A stretch of DNA of 64,000 nt, from positions 1-64,000 of the forward strand of contig JBMOKU010000026.1 in NCBI GenBank assembly GCA_049324315.1, given 5' to 3'. Origin of the DNA: JBMOKU01 sp049324315. GTDB taxonomy: Bacteria; Bacillota; Clostridia; Peptostreptococcales; Thermotaleaceae. The position numbers were made by a program, and so were the translations under genes. Under the pieces are notes generated by a model, which was not told the origin of the DNA, did no database searches, and was given only the letters and a program-made list of their open reading frames with translations. Positions 25,512-36,148 of the stretch are shown here, piece after piece; position 1 is the first letter of the stretch; every line of letters starts with the position of its first letter.

Positions 25512-28146
25512 AATGATTGATCGGTAATTTTATAATAAATTCCGTACCTACACCGATCTTACTCTCTACACCTATATCGCCTTTATGCTTATTGACAATA
25601 ATATCGTAAGCAATACTCAACCCAAGACCCGTACCTTCTCCCACCGGTTTGGTGGTAAAAAACGGGTTGAATATAGATTCTAAATTTTCTTCAGCAATAC
25701 CCGTTCCGTTATCTTCAATAAGACAGTATACATACTGTTGATCATGATAGGTTTTAATATAAATGGTTCCTAATTCGTCCATTTGTTTCTGTCGTATAGC
25801 ATACACACCATTCAATATGATGTTTAACAATACCTGGTTAATCTGGCTGCCAAATCCCGATATTTCCGGTATGTCTCCCAATTCTTCTCTAGTCTCTGCA
25901 TAATACTTGATTTCATTTTTAGCAACGATAAGTGTCGTCCGAATTCCTTCATTTAGAGAGTATTCTCCAATCTTTTCTGAATGGTCGATCCTGGAAAAAG
26001 ACCGCATGCCTTTAACAATCTCACTGATTCTATATAATCCCTCTTTGGAATCCTCCAAAAGATCCATTAAATCTTCTTCTATAAACGTAAGCTGCCTTTC
26101 CCTTTCGATCTTTTCAATGGCCTCTAGCCTTCTTACAAGGCTTCCGTTAGCTTCTAGCTTTGCATCGGCTTTGCATTCCTTATACAAACGCAAAATCTCT
26201 TGATATACCTGAATATACTTGTTAAGGGTACCAAAGTTGCTTAAGACAAAGCCTAGAGGATTATTAATCTCATGGGCAATGCCTGCAGCCAGATGCCCGA
26301 TTCCAGCTAATTTTTCCTGCTGTACCAGTTTGGATTGTGTCTCTTTAAGGGTAGTTAAAGCGGCTTCCAATTCACCATTTACTTCCTTTAATTGATATTC
26401 CGACGCTTTTATCTCCGTAATATCTTCTTGCACCGCCACTGAATTTGTGATCGTTCCCTCATCATTTATAATAGGTGATATAGAAACAGATGCCCAATAC
26501 AGCTCACCATTTTTCCTCTTGTTCATAATTTCTCCACGCCATTCCCGGCCCGAAAGAATTGTCTCACCTATCTTACGCCCAATTTCACGGTATTCTTCCT
26601 CTTTTGCAGACAGAATACTTGGCTTTCTACCCACTAATTCTTCCAGTGTATATCCTGATACCTGCGTAAATTTAGGGTTTATGTATTCGATATTGCCGGC
26701 AGAATCCGTAATCATGATACCCGCAGGACTTTGTTCAATTGCGCCATTGAGCTTCTTAATTTCCTGTTCTTTCTGTTTTCTGTCTGAAATGTCGCGAATA
26801 ACAGAGATGAAGGCTTCTGTCCCGTCATAATTTACTACACCTGTCAGACCTTCCACATCGATGGTTTCCCCGTTACGCTTGATTAATTTCGTCTCAATTG
26901 GTGGCAGTGTCGTAACCGCTTTCTCTTTAAGCATTCGCAGTCGGTCCATCGTTAGCTGTCGATAATCCCCATGAATAAATTCAGGAACCGATTTGCCCAA
27001 GAATTCCTCTTTTGCTGCATAATCCAGAAGCTTTACGATCTTCATATTTACGAATAGAATTCCTTTTGTGTCGTAAATTGCGACAGCATCCGGTAAAAAC
27101 TCTATCAAATTCCGGTATTGCTCTTCACTTTGGCGCAGTTTCTCTTCAATTCGTTTTTTCTCCGTTACGTCATGGATAAAAGAATATAAATATTTTACAT
27201 CCCCTATGGTAACAGGTCCGCTGTAGGTCTCTACATCCTTAATTTCACCTGCCGCAGTTCGATGCTTAAACTGGAAAAAGTTCTTACGGTAATTTTCTGC
27301 GTTTTCCATTTCTTTTTTCAGTGCTTCATCACTCATCGTATTAATTTGATCTATGTTCATCTGTAATAGTTCTTCTTTTGTATATCCGTAAAAACTACAG
27401 GCCGCAGGATTTGCATGAATGATATCCCCTGTTTTGGGATGAATCACCAGCATGACAATATGATGATTCTCATATAGACTTTTATAGAAGGACTCTTTTT
27501 CTTTTCGCTCCGTAATATCCGTATAGGTGCCAATCATCCGTGCCGCGTTACCTTCATCATCCTTTATGACGCGTCCCCTGCTGAGCACCCAGCGATAACT
27601 CCCATCCTTTGCTTTTAACCGATATTCTGTTTCATATTTTGGAGTTTTCCCTTCCCGATAATCATAAAGCTCTTGAACAATACGATTTAAATCTTCTATA
27701 TGGAGGAGGGCTTGCCATGCAGAAAGGGTATTTTCTATATCCATATCATCATATCCAAGATTTTCCTTAAGACTTTTTGACACATACACATAACCCGTCA
27801 CCAAATCCCAATCCCATATTCCGCCTGTTCCCGAATCAATAGCCAGCCGGAATCTTTCCTCGTTTTCTTTCAGTGTCTCTTCCACTTGCTTCAGCTTCTC
27901 TGTATCTTTATAAATCAACCCAAATATCATGATGGAAGTAGCCAAAATGAAAGCCGTTCCCTTATAGATTTGCAGCCATTTTACAAACGAATGTGATTCA
28001 TAGAGCTTGAATACAATCATGTCAGTTAGAAAGATCCACAATAGCCCAAAAACAAAGTAATACCCCGTTACCCTGACTGCCGTATGCTGCTGGTCCAAAG
28101 CTCTTTTAATTTTCTTCCGTTGGCTCATCCTTTTTTTTCTATTCAT
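25510..28146 (-). CDS. Membrane-anchored four-PAS histidine kinase
   Basis: This 878-residue kinase has two N-terminal membrane helices (about 28-47 and 60-80) with almost no external loop. Four PAS/PAC domains follow (about 95-213, 217-330, 335-455, 460-578). The kinase core has H625 in AHEINNPLGF, insert LLEDSKEGLYRISEIVKGMR, and complete N, G1 and G2 boxes. The fourth PAS and the kinase core are closely related to the kinase at 12935. The signal is probably internal or lipid-related. It is the downstream partner of the HD-GYP gene at 28180, 33 bases away. Confidence 0.92.
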   Translation of the reverse strand: MNRKKRMSQRKKIKRALDQQHTAVRVTGYYFVFGLLWIFLTDMIVFKLYESHSFVKWLQIYKGTAFILATSIMIFGLIYKDTEKLKQVEETLKENEERFRLAIDSGTGGIWDWDLVTGYVYVSKSLKENLGYDDMDIENTLSAWQALLHIEDLNRIVQELYDYREGKTPKYETEYRLKAKDGSYRWVLSRGRVIKDDEGNAARMIGTYTDITERKEKESFYKSLYENHHIVMLVIHPKTGDIIHANPAACSFYGYTKEELLQMNIDQINTMSDEALKKEMENAENYRKNFFQFKHRTAAGEIKDVETYSGPVTIGDVKYLYSFIHDVTEKKRIEEKLRQSEEQYRNLIEFLPDAVAIYDTKGILFVNMKIVKLLDYAAKEEFLGKSVPEFIHGDYRQLTMDRLRMLKEKAVTTLPPIETKLIKRNGETIDVEGLTGVVNYDGTEAFISVIRDISDRKQKEQEIKKLNGAIEQSPAGIMITDSAGNIEYINPKFTQVSGYTLEELVGRKPSILSAKEEEYREIGRKIGETILSGREWRGEIMNKRKNGELYWASVSISPIINDEGTITNSVAVQEDITEIKASEYQLKEVNGELEAALTTLKETQSKLVQQEKLAGIGHLAAGIAHEINNPLGFVLSNFGTLNKYIQVYQEILRLYKECKADAKLEANGSLVRRLEAIEKIERERQLTFIEEDLMDLLEDSKEGLYRISEIVKGMRSFSRIDHSEKIGEYSLNEGIRTTLIVAKNEIKYYAETREELGDIPEISGFGSQINQVLLNIILNGVYAIRQKQMDELGTIYIKTYHDQQYVYCLIEDNGTGIAEENLESIFNPFFTTKPVGEGTGLGLSIAYDIIVNKHKGDIGVESKIGVGTEFIIKLPINH

Positions 28147-28179
28147 GATAGCATCTTCTCCATCCGTATTTTAAGGTTT

Positions 28180-29268
28180 TTATACGAGATATTGAATCCC
28201 GGAAATGGTGATTCCCTGTTCATGCACTAAATTGATTTCCTGATTTTGTTTGCTGCCCTTGATCACTTTCAACACCGGTCTTAAAGGAAAATCTGCATTT
28301 ATAGCTGTAACAATACATACATCTCCACTGCTAAGCTTGACAATCATTCCTATAGGATATGGTACAATTTTTTTCAAGAAATTTTTCACGATCTCCAAGT
28401 CGAACTTTGAACCACAGTTTCCCATAATGTATTCCAGTGCTTCACTGGGTGAAACCATGGGATTACTAGAGGTAAGCAGGTCATAGGCATCGGTCACAGC
28501 AACAATTTTGGACAGCTTGTGTATTTGTACATCTCTTAATCCTAAAGGGTATCCCTTTCCGTCCATCTGTTCATGATGCTCCAGGGCAATTATTTTTACA
28601 TGAGCATCCATGTTTACCAACTGTCCCAAATATTCATAGCCTTTCCTGGTGTGCTGCCTGTAAATGCTCCATTCCGATTCGTTAAGATTCAATCCTTTAT
28701 CTACGATCTCCTGGGGTACTGAAATCATCCCTACATCGTGAAGCAAAGCTCCTAAGGCAAGATCGTTCAGTTCATTTTTATTCAGCCCCATGGACACGCC
28801 CAATACAAGGGACAATATGGCAACATTAACAGAATGGGAAAACAAAAAGCTATTCCTGCTTTTAAGGTCAACCAAGCTTACCATAACATCTTTGCTTATA
28901 ACCAATTCATCTACAATTTCCTTGGTAACATCCTTTAATGCAGCCATGTCCTTGTATGTTTTGTCCTTGAGCATCCGAACCTCAGCTTTTTTCTTATTTT
29001 CATCCGTCCAAAGAGAGGTGGTTGATAGAATGCTTTTTAACGTTACCATTGCCTTTTGCCTAAGCTGGGGTTTAATAATATCTTCTATATAATCCGTGCT
29101 GTATTCATCATTAATATATATAGAATGATAGCCCATTTCCTTTAGCTTGCTAACAAGACTTGACTTCAGGCGTATACCTCTCATAAGCAGTACTCTGTTT
29201 TGATCGTCATAAATTGTTTTTGCCAGCACATGGTCTTCCCTCACAAAATCCATGGGTATTAATCTCAT
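28180..29268 (-). CDS. HD-GYP domain c-di-GMP phosphodiesterase
   Basis: This 362-residue protein lacks a receiver. The N-terminal 120 residues (with GIRLKSSLVSKLKEMGYHSIYI) resemble the region preceding HD-GYP in other clostridial proteins. The HD-GYP domain (about 130-315) has H145, H177-D178 in HDVG, H231-H232-E and DGKGYP, so catalytic motifs are complete. A short C-terminal beta-rich tail (316-362, IVKLSSGDVCIV) follows, as in many such enzymes. It lies 38 bases behind one histidine kinase gene and 33 before another, an operon arrangement that suggests co-regulation. Confidence 0.92.
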   Translation of the reverse strand: MRLIPMDFVREDHVLAKTIYDDQNRVLLMRGIRLKSSLVSKLKEMGYHSIYINDEYSTDYIEDIIKPQLRQKAMVTLKSILSTTSLWTDENKKKAEVRMLKDKTYKDMAALKDVTKEIVDELVISKDVMVSLVDLKSRNSFLFSHSVNVAILSLVLGVSMGLNKNELNDLALGALLHDVGMISVPQEIVDKGLNLNESEWSIYRQHTRKGYEYLGQLVNMDAHVKIIALEHHEQMDGKGYPLGLRDVQIHKLSKIVAVTDAYDLLTSSNPMVSPSEALEYIMGNCGSKFDLEIVKNFLKKIVPYPIGMIVKLSSGDVCIVTAINADFPLRPVLKVIKGSKQNQEINLVHEQGITISGIQYLV

Positions 29269-29306
29269 GTTTTCCCTCCATAACGTCTACATTGTATATA
29301 CCACTT

Positions 29307-30962
29307 TCATTCTTTGTTTATGGGAAGTCGAATGGTAAATTTGGTATAACTCATGGGTGTGCTTTCAACCTCAATAAAGCCTCCGTGTTTATTAACAATG
29401 ATATCATAAGAGACGCTTAACCCTAAACCAGTACCTTCCCCCACTTTTTTCGTTGTAAAAAAAGGATTGAATATATTCGCTATGTCTTTTTCTTCTATAC
29501 CTATTCCGTTGTCCTTTATCTCACAAAGGACGAAACCGTTTTCTATATAGGTTCTCAAAGTTATTTGCCCATCGCCGCTGTTTTTTGTCTTAATTGCATA
29601 GATGGCATTTAGAAGCATATTTAGTATAACTTGATTGATTTCCCCGCCATTTGCCGTTATCTTCGGAATATCACTAAAATTCTGGATGATCTGTGCGTAT
29701 TGTTTTATCTCATTTTGTGCAATATTTAAGGTATCTTGTATGCCCTGATTCAGGTCATAAATATCAAAATCTTCGCTTTTGGCTTCCCTCGAAAAGTTCC
29801 TAAGACTTATGACAATTTTTCTTACTCTTTCAAGGCCTTCCCCTATATCATCGATGATATCTGTCAAGTCATCACCGATAAAATCGACTTTTCTGTCTTT
29901 TTTAAATGTATGAATATCCTGTAATGGGTTTTCTGTTCCCGCAATATATAGCTTCTGCATTTTTTCGATACTGCTGTCGTATACTTCATGAAGCTTATGG
30001 TATATGTCAATATAATCCTGAAGAATGCCCATATTACTGATGACAAAGCTGAGAGGGTTATTGATTTCATGGGCTACTCCTGCTGAAAGCTGGCCTATGG
30101 CCACCAGTTTTTCCTGCTGCACCAGCCGTGCCTGTGTTTTTTTTAGCTTTAACAGCGCATCCTCCAGTTCAACATTACTTTTGTTTAAAGCCTCCTCTGC
30201 TTGTGCTTGTGCTGTAATATCCCTGAAACTCCAAATCTTTCCTGATACTTCGCCCTTTTCTATAAGGGGACAAACATAAAGATAAAGTACTTTTCCATCC
30301 CTCAATTTAAGACGGTCAATATAGTTGTTTACCAATGCTACCTTAGCGATTTCTAACTGCTTTCTGCAGTTGTCGTTGGAAAACCAGTTCAACAACTGGT
30401 CCAGAAGCTCATCCTCCGTATACGAATGGATTTCTCCACGGGGGATGTTGAACATGTCTGAAAACCTTTCGTTGCAGCCTATAAGATTACCGCTGCTTCC
30501 TGATACAAATATCCCGTCTATAATCGAATCAAAGATCGTATTAATAAATTCAAGGGAATAAAGGGCTTTATCTGCCCCAATGCTCGATTTTTCGATTTCC
30601 TTAAGCAAAGTCATGACCAGCAGGTCATCGTGATCTGAAAAAACAAGGGATTTCATTTCAACATCCACCAAAGAACCATCACTGCACAGAAGCTTAACTT
30701 CTTTAGACTCTGAGACAAGTACTTCACCGATGTTTTTAAAACTCCTTCGCTGCACCATATCTTGATATTTCTCATGAATGAAATCAACGGCATTTTTAAA
30801 CTGTATTTCATCCATATGATCATACTTTAAAAGCTCAAGAGCCGTCTTGTTGGCATAAATAATTTTTCCGTCCCGTGTTATATACATTGGCTCATAGCTG
30901 TGATCCATCATTTCTATGAGCATATGAATATGCAAAGGGGTTGAAAAATATTCTGATGTCAC
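29307..30962 (-). CDS. Two-PAS sensor histidine kinase
   Basis: This 551-residue cytoplasmic kinase has PAS domains at about 12-122 and 135-250 and a coiled coil. The kinase core has H298 in AHEINNPLSF, the insert DDIGEGLERVRKIVISLR, and complete N, G1 and G2 boxes. The GTG at 30962 is preferred since GGAGG lies eight bases upstream; the longer frame would begin at a TTG inside that site. It is the first gene of a three-gene operon with the HD-GYP protein and the four-PAS kinase. Confidence 0.9.
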   Translation of the reverse strand: MTSEYFSTPLHIHMLIEMMDHSYEPMYITRDGKIIYANKTALELLKYDHMDEIQFKNAVDFIHEKYQDMVQRRSFKNIGEVLVSESKEVKLLCSDGSLVDVEMKSLVFSDHDDLLVMTLLKEIEKSSIGADKALYSLEFINTIFDSIIDGIFVSGSSGNLIGCNERFSDMFNIPRGEIHSYTEDELLDQLLNWFSNDNCRKQLEIAKVALVNNYIDRLKLRDGKVLYLYVCPLIEKGEVSGKIWSFRDITAQAQAEEALNKSNVELEDALLKLKKTQARLVQQEKLVAIGQLSAGVAHEINNPLSFVISNMGILQDYIDIYHKLHEVYDSSIEKMQKLYIAGTENPLQDIHTFKKDRKVDFIGDDLTDIIDDIGEGLERVRKIVISLRNFSREAKSEDFDIYDLNQGIQDTLNIAQNEIKQYAQIIQNFSDIPKITANGGEINQVILNMLLNAIYAIKTKNSGDGQITLRTYIENGFVLCEIKDNGIGIEEKDIANIFNPFFTTKKVGEGTGLGLSVSYDIIVNKHGGFIEVESTPMSYTKFTIRLPINKE

Positions 30963-31097
30963 GCCACATCCCTCCAATATTCCACTGATTACTGCTGCAT
31001 GATTCTGTTATTACCTATAATCTTATCAGAGTCCACGCATATATGAAAGTGATTTGATTCTGTTTTATTAAATCTATTATTGATATCTAAAAATCAA

Positions 31098-31140
31098 GGC
31101 TGTCAAGATAAAATACACAAAGTATCCTACCTTGACAGCC
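31098..31140 (-). terminator. Terminator of the cyclase/ATPase gene
   Basis: GGCTGTCAAG (31098-31107) pairs perfectly with CTTGACAGCC (31131-31140). The minus-strand tail is TTGATTTTTAG. It lies two bases after the stop codon. Confidence 0.8.
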
Positions 31141-31142
31141 TC

Positions 31143-34100
31143 TTAAATTTCATTCTGATCATTAGAAAAGACATCGTCTATGATTGCTTTCCATCTACAT
31201 TCATCTACCTTTTCTATTGCATTCTTAGCTTCCATTAAACATATTTTGGCTTCTTTACTTTGACCCATATTCTTATTAATTATATATTGGTAGTAATATC
31301 CCTTTGCAGCCTCATAGTTTGATTCTAACTGTTCAGCTAATACAATCGATTGATTTATTTGTTCTAACGCGTCCTCATTTTTTTCTGTTTTCCATAAAAT
31401 AATCCCTTTCAACCGCAATCCTTTCAATTTTTTCATATCATTTTTTGATTCATCGGCAATTCTGTTAGATTCTTTACAATAGGACAACGCCTGCTCCATT
31501 CGTTTATGATGCAATTCATAGATACTCATATATCTATAATAATCTCCAATATAGGACACTTCATCTGCTTCTCTAAATATTTGGTGGGCCTTTTCTAATA
31601 CTGGCATGACTTCGCTCAAAGTATTATTTCTTAAATAAAGTTTTACAAATCCTAAGTAGTTGATTCCTTCTTCTACCGGCATACCTTGTGCTTTTGCAAT
31701 CTCACAGGATTTACCATAGCAATCAAAAGCTTCTGTATATTGCCCTTTTTCATACATGATGTCTCCTAAATTTGTTAGACTAATACACTCATTATAGATT
31801 TGTGAAAATTTCCTTGCATTATTAAGCGATTCCTCCAGGAGTTTCTCTGCCTTGCTAAATAGACCCATTTCTAAATATACAATACTAAGATTAATACATC
31901 CCGAAATGTAGCTTTGCAGGTTTGATATTTTTTTCGATAAATCAATAGAATTATAAAGATTCTGATATGCCTTTGAAATATTACCTGATGCATGATATAC
32001 GATCCCTAAATTTCCTGATATCCGCGCCATTAACCTAAGATTACTGATTTTTTCTGCATAAGAATACCCTTTATTAAGATAATACAAAGACTGCTCGATC
32101 TCACCTTGTATAAAATATATAATGCCTGCCTGACTCATGGTTTCAGCAAGATTATCATAATCCCTAACTTTTAATAGAATTTCTTCCGACCTTTCTGCCA
32201 GCTTAAGGGCTTCTGGATTGCCTGTAGCACGTAATATACTACATTTAAGTTGAAGTAACTTTCCATAAATACTATCTTTGGGTCTAATTTTGTGCTCAAT
32301 CTCCTCCAAAATATCAAGGGCCTCTTTAAAAAATCCTTTTTCTTTATATATAGTGGCCTTCATGATGTTTATAGAAAATATATCATCAGATAGTTTTGCA
32401 ATTTTTAAGGCTCTATCGAGGTATTCTAAAGACTTGTCAAAATTCATGAAAACAGTATGAATATATCCGACGTCCTTCATCGCTTTGATTACATTCTCCC
32501 TAAAAAGACTATCATCTTGAAAGCCCATACGGACAAGAAACTTTTCATAATATCCTAATGCATCTTCAAACCGGAAGTCGTTTTTATATTTCAAGCCAGC
32601 CCTTAAAGCATACTGACATGCCTTTTTTTCTATATCTGCCTTTTGATAATGCAAATATAAGATTTCATAATAGTTCTCTAACTCTTTAGCATGGATTTGT
32701 TCCAATATATCCGCGATATTTTTATGATGCTTCTTTTTATCTTTATTTAGAATGCTTTGATATATTGCTTCCCGAACCGTATCCTGTTGAAATATATAAA
32801 TCCGGTCAACAATCGACCCATGAGCATCGATAGACTTTAAAGAAATAATATTCTGCTGTATTGCCAAATCCAGTATATTACTTTTTCTGATATCAGATTT
32901 CAATAAATCAGTAAGCAGCGATAAACGAAACTCCTTGCCAATAACAGAGGCCACTTGTAGAAGGTTTCTTATTTCTTCATCCAAGGTTGACAAATTAGCC
33001 AATATTAAGTTTTCAAGGGTCTGAGGTAACATACTTGTGTGTATTGGATCCATATACGCAATATCTTCTTCTATACGGTAAAATCCCTTTCTTTTTATCG
33101 TTGTCGTCAATTCCACTACATAAAGGGGATTTCCATCCGTAAGATTTGATATAGCGATTAGCATTGAATCCTCAATCTTACTACATCCTAATATACGACT
33201 TGCCAATGAGTTAATCCCTGCCATCGAAAGATTTCCCAATTCTAATTCATAAGCAAATGACTTGCTAGCTTCCTTGAATGCATCAACTTCAAATCGAGAA
33301 GTAAGCACAAAGAAAGACTCTCTGCCTTTTTTTTCACTCAATAAATCTTTTATGAGATAAATGGAACTCTTATCAGCCCATTGTAAATCATCAACAACAA
33401 TTATGCCAGACTGCTTTACTTCTAGATTATCAAAAAATAGAACAAGCTGTTTGGATATTTCTCTCTCAATGTCCTGATAATTCATGGCATTAAGTATATT
33501 CTGAAATTCATAATCTCTTTTTAAACCTAGTATCAAACCAAGAAAATCACTGCATCTTCTTACGCTTTCTCTATCCTTGTTAGAAAATATATATTCTAAA
33601 AATAAATCTAATCTTTCCTTTTTCACGTCCTGGCTATCATAAATATTTATATTCATTATCTCTAGCAAGATCTGGCCTACTATATGATAGACTCTATTCT
33701 GATAGTTTGCATTACATTCAATCCAAATTCTTTTTTCAGTTCCATGAATGCTTTCCACAAATTTTTTAGCAAGGCTTGTTTTACCTGTCCCTGCCTCACC
33801 AATAATCGTACAGCATCCCTCTTTGTGGCGGTTATTATATAACAAGTGAAGAATCTCTAATTCCTGTTCCCTTTGAATTAATACCATTTCCTTGGAAACA
33901 ACAACGTCCTTTATGTACATAGGGGAATAACATTTTACAGGTTTTTCCTTATTCTTGACAATAATCTCCCTTTCATCTCCATAGTATATTTGATCCATTG
34001 TCTCTTGATAAACCGCATCAGATACCAAAATCGTCCCTTTCTCTGCGCTCACTTCTAATCTTTGTGCTGTATTAACAACATCTCCCATGACAGTATAATC

Positions 34101-34667
34101 TCTATCGACAGTATTTCCAACCCACCCGGTTACAACAAGACCATAATTGATGCCTATGGATAAATCTAGGGAAATCCCTCTTGCAGATAATCTTTTCTTC
34201 GAAAATTCCTCCACAAGTTCCCGCATTCGCATGGCACAAATTACTGCCCTTTTAGGATCATCATGATGAACGTATTTTGCGCCAAAAAGAATCATAACAC
34301 AGTCACCGATGTATTTATCGATTGACCCCTCTAATTCATATACCGGCTTTGTAATATACTCAAAGCATTCATTAATTATTTCACGCACTTCCTCAGGGTC
34401 CAGCCTTTCCGACAAAGCGGTAAAACCGGAAACATCTGCAAAGATCACTGCAACATTTCTCCTGTTTTCTCTAAGAATATCAAAATTTTGTATAGAATTT
34501 TGATCATCTGGTTTTCCTAAGCCTTGTCCACAATTGAAACAATATCTGGCCATGGGGGGATTGAAAGCATTACAAGTACTACATTTTATAGAAAACTTCA
34601 TTCCACATAAAGGACAAAGATGAATATCTTCAGCATGCATCTTATACCCACAATTAAAACAGATCAT
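31143..34667 (-). CDS. Zinc-ribbon / class III nucleotide cyclase / AAA ATPase / TPR protein
   Basis: This 1174-residue protein begins with two zinc ribbons (C3/C6 with C18/C21, and C29/C32 with C43/C46). A class III cyclase domain follows (about 68-240). All expected catalytic residues are visible: metal Asp D78 and D122, substrate Lys K118 with T192, and N199 and R203. An ATPase domain (about 265-560) has Walker A GEAGTGKT and Walker B IIVVDDLQWAD. The rest, to the C-terminus, is TPR repeats. Cyclase-ATPase-TPR fusions are known in other bacteria, but a complete cyclase of this type is uncommon in Clostridia. Its product is probably cAMP. It stands alone inside the c-di-GMP signalling region. 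Confidence 0.9.
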   Translation of the reverse strand: MICFNCGYKMHAEDIHLCPLCGMKFSIKCSTCNAFNPPMARYCFNCGQGLGKPDDQNSIQNFDILRENRRNVAVIFADVSGFTALSERLDPEEVREIINECFEYITKPVYELEGSIDKYIGDCVMILFGAKYVHHDDPKRAVICAMRMRELVEEFSKKRLSARGISLDLSIGINYGLVVTGWVGNTVDRDYTVMGDVVNTAQRLEVSAEKGTILVSDAVYQETMDQIYYGDEREIIVKNKEKPVKCYSPMYIKDVVVSKEMVLIQREQELEILHLLYNNRHKEGCCTIIGEAGTGKTSLAKKFVESIHGTEKRIWIECNANYQNRVYHIVGQILLEIMNINIYDSQDVKKERLDLFLEYIFSNKDRESVRRCSDFLGLILGLKRDYEFQNILNAMNYQDIEREISKQLVLFFDNLEVKQSGIIVVDDLQWADKSSIYLIKDLLSEKKGRESFFVLTSRFEVDAFKEASKSFAYELELGNLSMAGINSLASRILGCSKIEDSMLIAISNLTDGNPLYVVELTTTIKRKGFYRIEEDIAYMDPIHTSMLPQTLENLILANLSTLDEEIRNLLQVASVIGKEFRLSLLTDLLKSDIRKSNILDLAIQQNIISLKSIDAHGSIVDRIYIFQQDTVREAIYQSILNKDKKKHHKNIADILEQIHAKELENYYEILYLHYQKADIEKKACQYALRAGLKYKNDFRFEDALGYYEKFLVRMGFQDDSLFRENVIKAMKDVGYIHTVFMNFDKSLEYLDRALKIAKLSDDIFSINIMKATIYKEKGFFKEALDILEEIEHKIRPKDSIYGKLLQLKCSILRATGNPEALKLAERSEEILLKVRDYDNLAETMSQAGIIYFIQGEIEQSLYYLNKGYSYAEKISNLRLMARISGNLGIVYHASGNISKAYQNLYNSIDLSKKISNLQSYISGCINLSIVYLEMGLFSKAEKLLEESLNNARKFSQIYNECISLTNLGDIMYEKGQYTEAFDCYGKSCEIAKAQGMPVEEGINYLGFVKLYLRNNTLSEVMPVLEKAHQIFREADEVSYIGDYYRYMSIYELHHKRMEQALSYCKESNRIADESKNDMKKLKGLRLKGIILWKTEKNEDALEQINQSIVLAEQLESNYEAAKGYYYQYIINKNMGQSKEAKICLMEAKNAIEKVDECRWKAIIDDVFSNDQNEI

Positions 34668-34857
34668 TTTTTTCCTCCCTCGTTATCTGTTATCGATATC
34701 CGCTTGTAAACTTTAATCCATAGTAGACTGTTTATATTATCATATACTTCAACTTTCATAATGGCTGATAGCTCCTAGCCAATAGCTGATAGCAAAAGCA
34801 AAGATAAATCTTTAAGAGCATATATCTATAACATGATCTTTATCTGTATGGTATATC

Positions 34858-35565
34858 CTACTTTAAAACAGCCAGCCACCCAAGGAGTAAAAAACCCAAA
34901 ATAGATATCAATAAATCCAATAGTATCTTTGTAACAAAGTATCTTAAGGGCATCCACCTATACAATCGCTTATAATAATAATAAATCATACCAATTATAA
35001 ATACAGGTATCCCAATAAGGACTGCCTTATGAACGGTAGATGAAAAATACAAAGTCAAAAGAAAAACAATCCTCGAAGTGTTGCCAATACCTTTTTCATT
35101 CATTCTAAAAAAAACTTTTTTATTGTCATGAAATATTATTTTTAAGATATATTGTGTAAAAATACAAGCAAAAGATACTACGAACAGAAATACAAGTAAA
35201 AATCGAACAACCGTTTCACTCAGAAACGGATATGTAAGATTCTTACCCACAAAGTGAGATATAGTGTATATTATGCCAATATGTACTATCTGATCAAATA
35301 GAAAATAAATAGCTTGTCCACTCCAGCTCCTTATAACTAGCCTAAGCTTTATAGTATCAACAATAAAGTGCATGATTCCGTTTAATAATACCCACCCTAC
35401 TACACGCCAATTAAAAGGCATTAAAAATACCAGCATGGATAAAGTCACAATGATCGAATGAATTGCAGTCCATTTCCAGCTTTCTAATTTGTTTTTTGCA
35501 ATATTGTTAGTCTGCAGCACAAAATCTCCAAATAAATGTCCTAAAAGTAAATATTCAAAGCTCAT
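34858..35565 (-). CDS. DUF3307 membrane protein
   Basis: This 235-residue integral membrane protein has about six hydrophobic segments. The N-terminal HLFGDFVLQ and the later NGIMHFIVDTIKLR are the two conserved motifs of DUF3307 proteins, whose role is unknown. Acidic and His residues inside these membrane motifs suggest a catalytic or ion-binding site. It has no obvious partner; the gene upstream ends in a terminator. Confidence 0.82.
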   Translation of the reverse strand: MSFEYLLLGHLFGDFVLQTNNIAKNKLESWKWTAIHSIIVTLSMLVFLMPFNWRVVGWVLLNGIMHFIVDTIKLRLVIRSWSGQAIYFLFDQIVHIGIIYTISHFVGKNLTYPFLSETVVRFLLVFLFVVSFACIFTQYILKIIFHDNKKVFFRMNEKGIGNTSRIVFLLTLYFSSTVHKAVLIGIPVFIIGMIYYYYKRLYRWMPLRYFVTKILLDLLISILGFLLLGWLAVLK

Positions 35566-35609
35566 GATGTGCCCTCTCTGCCCTATGAAGGTCTATATAA
35601 ATTAGTAAC

Positions 35610-35637
35610 GAAAACCCCTCTAAAAAGAGGGGTTTTC
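35610..35637. terminator. Bidirectional terminator
   Basis: GAAAACCCCTC pairs perfectly with GAGGGGTTTTC over a six-base loop. It terminates the exported-protein gene on the minus strand and separates it from the DUF3307 gene. Confidence 0.85.
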
Positions 35638-35667
35638 ATTATTCGTTTTATCTATTCATATTATACA

Positions 35668-36063
35668 CTAATTGAAACTATAGCGGGAAAAATGTTCCGC
35701 TTTAATCTGCTGCTTGTCGATATGAACTTCGATATTTTCTCCTGTAGCTTTATCATATAATGTTCCGTCATACTTATCAATACGAATATGAACTTTCTTA
35801 AAGAAATCTGGTGTATCCGGATTAAACTCGATATAAGCAACTCCGTTTTCTGCATAGACCTCAACACCAAAAGTTGCGGGCAGCTTACTTTCATCAATGA
35901 ATTCCTTCTTAAATTCTATATTTACAAAACCAATTTGATATCTTCCACCTTCATCTGTTACAGTGATTACGTCTTTAAAGATTATAGGATTTTCTGCAGC
36001 CATTACAGGAATACTAGTAAATAACAAAGCCATTATCAGTAATAACAAAATCCACTTTTTCAT
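35668..36063 (-). CDS. Exported protein under a c-di-GMP riboswitch
   Basis: This 131-residue protein has a signal peptide (KKW, a Leu/Ile-rich core, cleavage near AAEN). The mature part of about 108 residues is predicted to be beta-rich and includes FGVEVYAENGVAYIEFNP and VHIRIDKYDGTLYDKATG. No family was recognised, and no anchor is seen, so it is probably secreted or wall-associated. The ATG at 36063 follows AAAGGAGG by eight bases; a GTG three codons upstream touches that site. The gene is monocistronic between a riboswitch and a strong terminator, so its expression should track c-di-GMP. Confidence 0.8.
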   Translation of the reverse strand: MKKWILLLLIMALLFTSIPVMAAENPIIFKDVITVTDEGGRYQIGFVNIEFKKEFIDESKLPATFGVEVYAENGVAYIEFNPDTPDFFKKVHIRIDKYDGTLYDKATGENIEVHIDKQQIKAEHFSRYSFN

Positions 36064-36148
36064 CTTGTTCACCTCCTTTCAGCTCATATAGATTATGTAT
36101 GTTACCCTGATCCAGAATACGCATGTGGACCTTCGTATAAATAATAAA

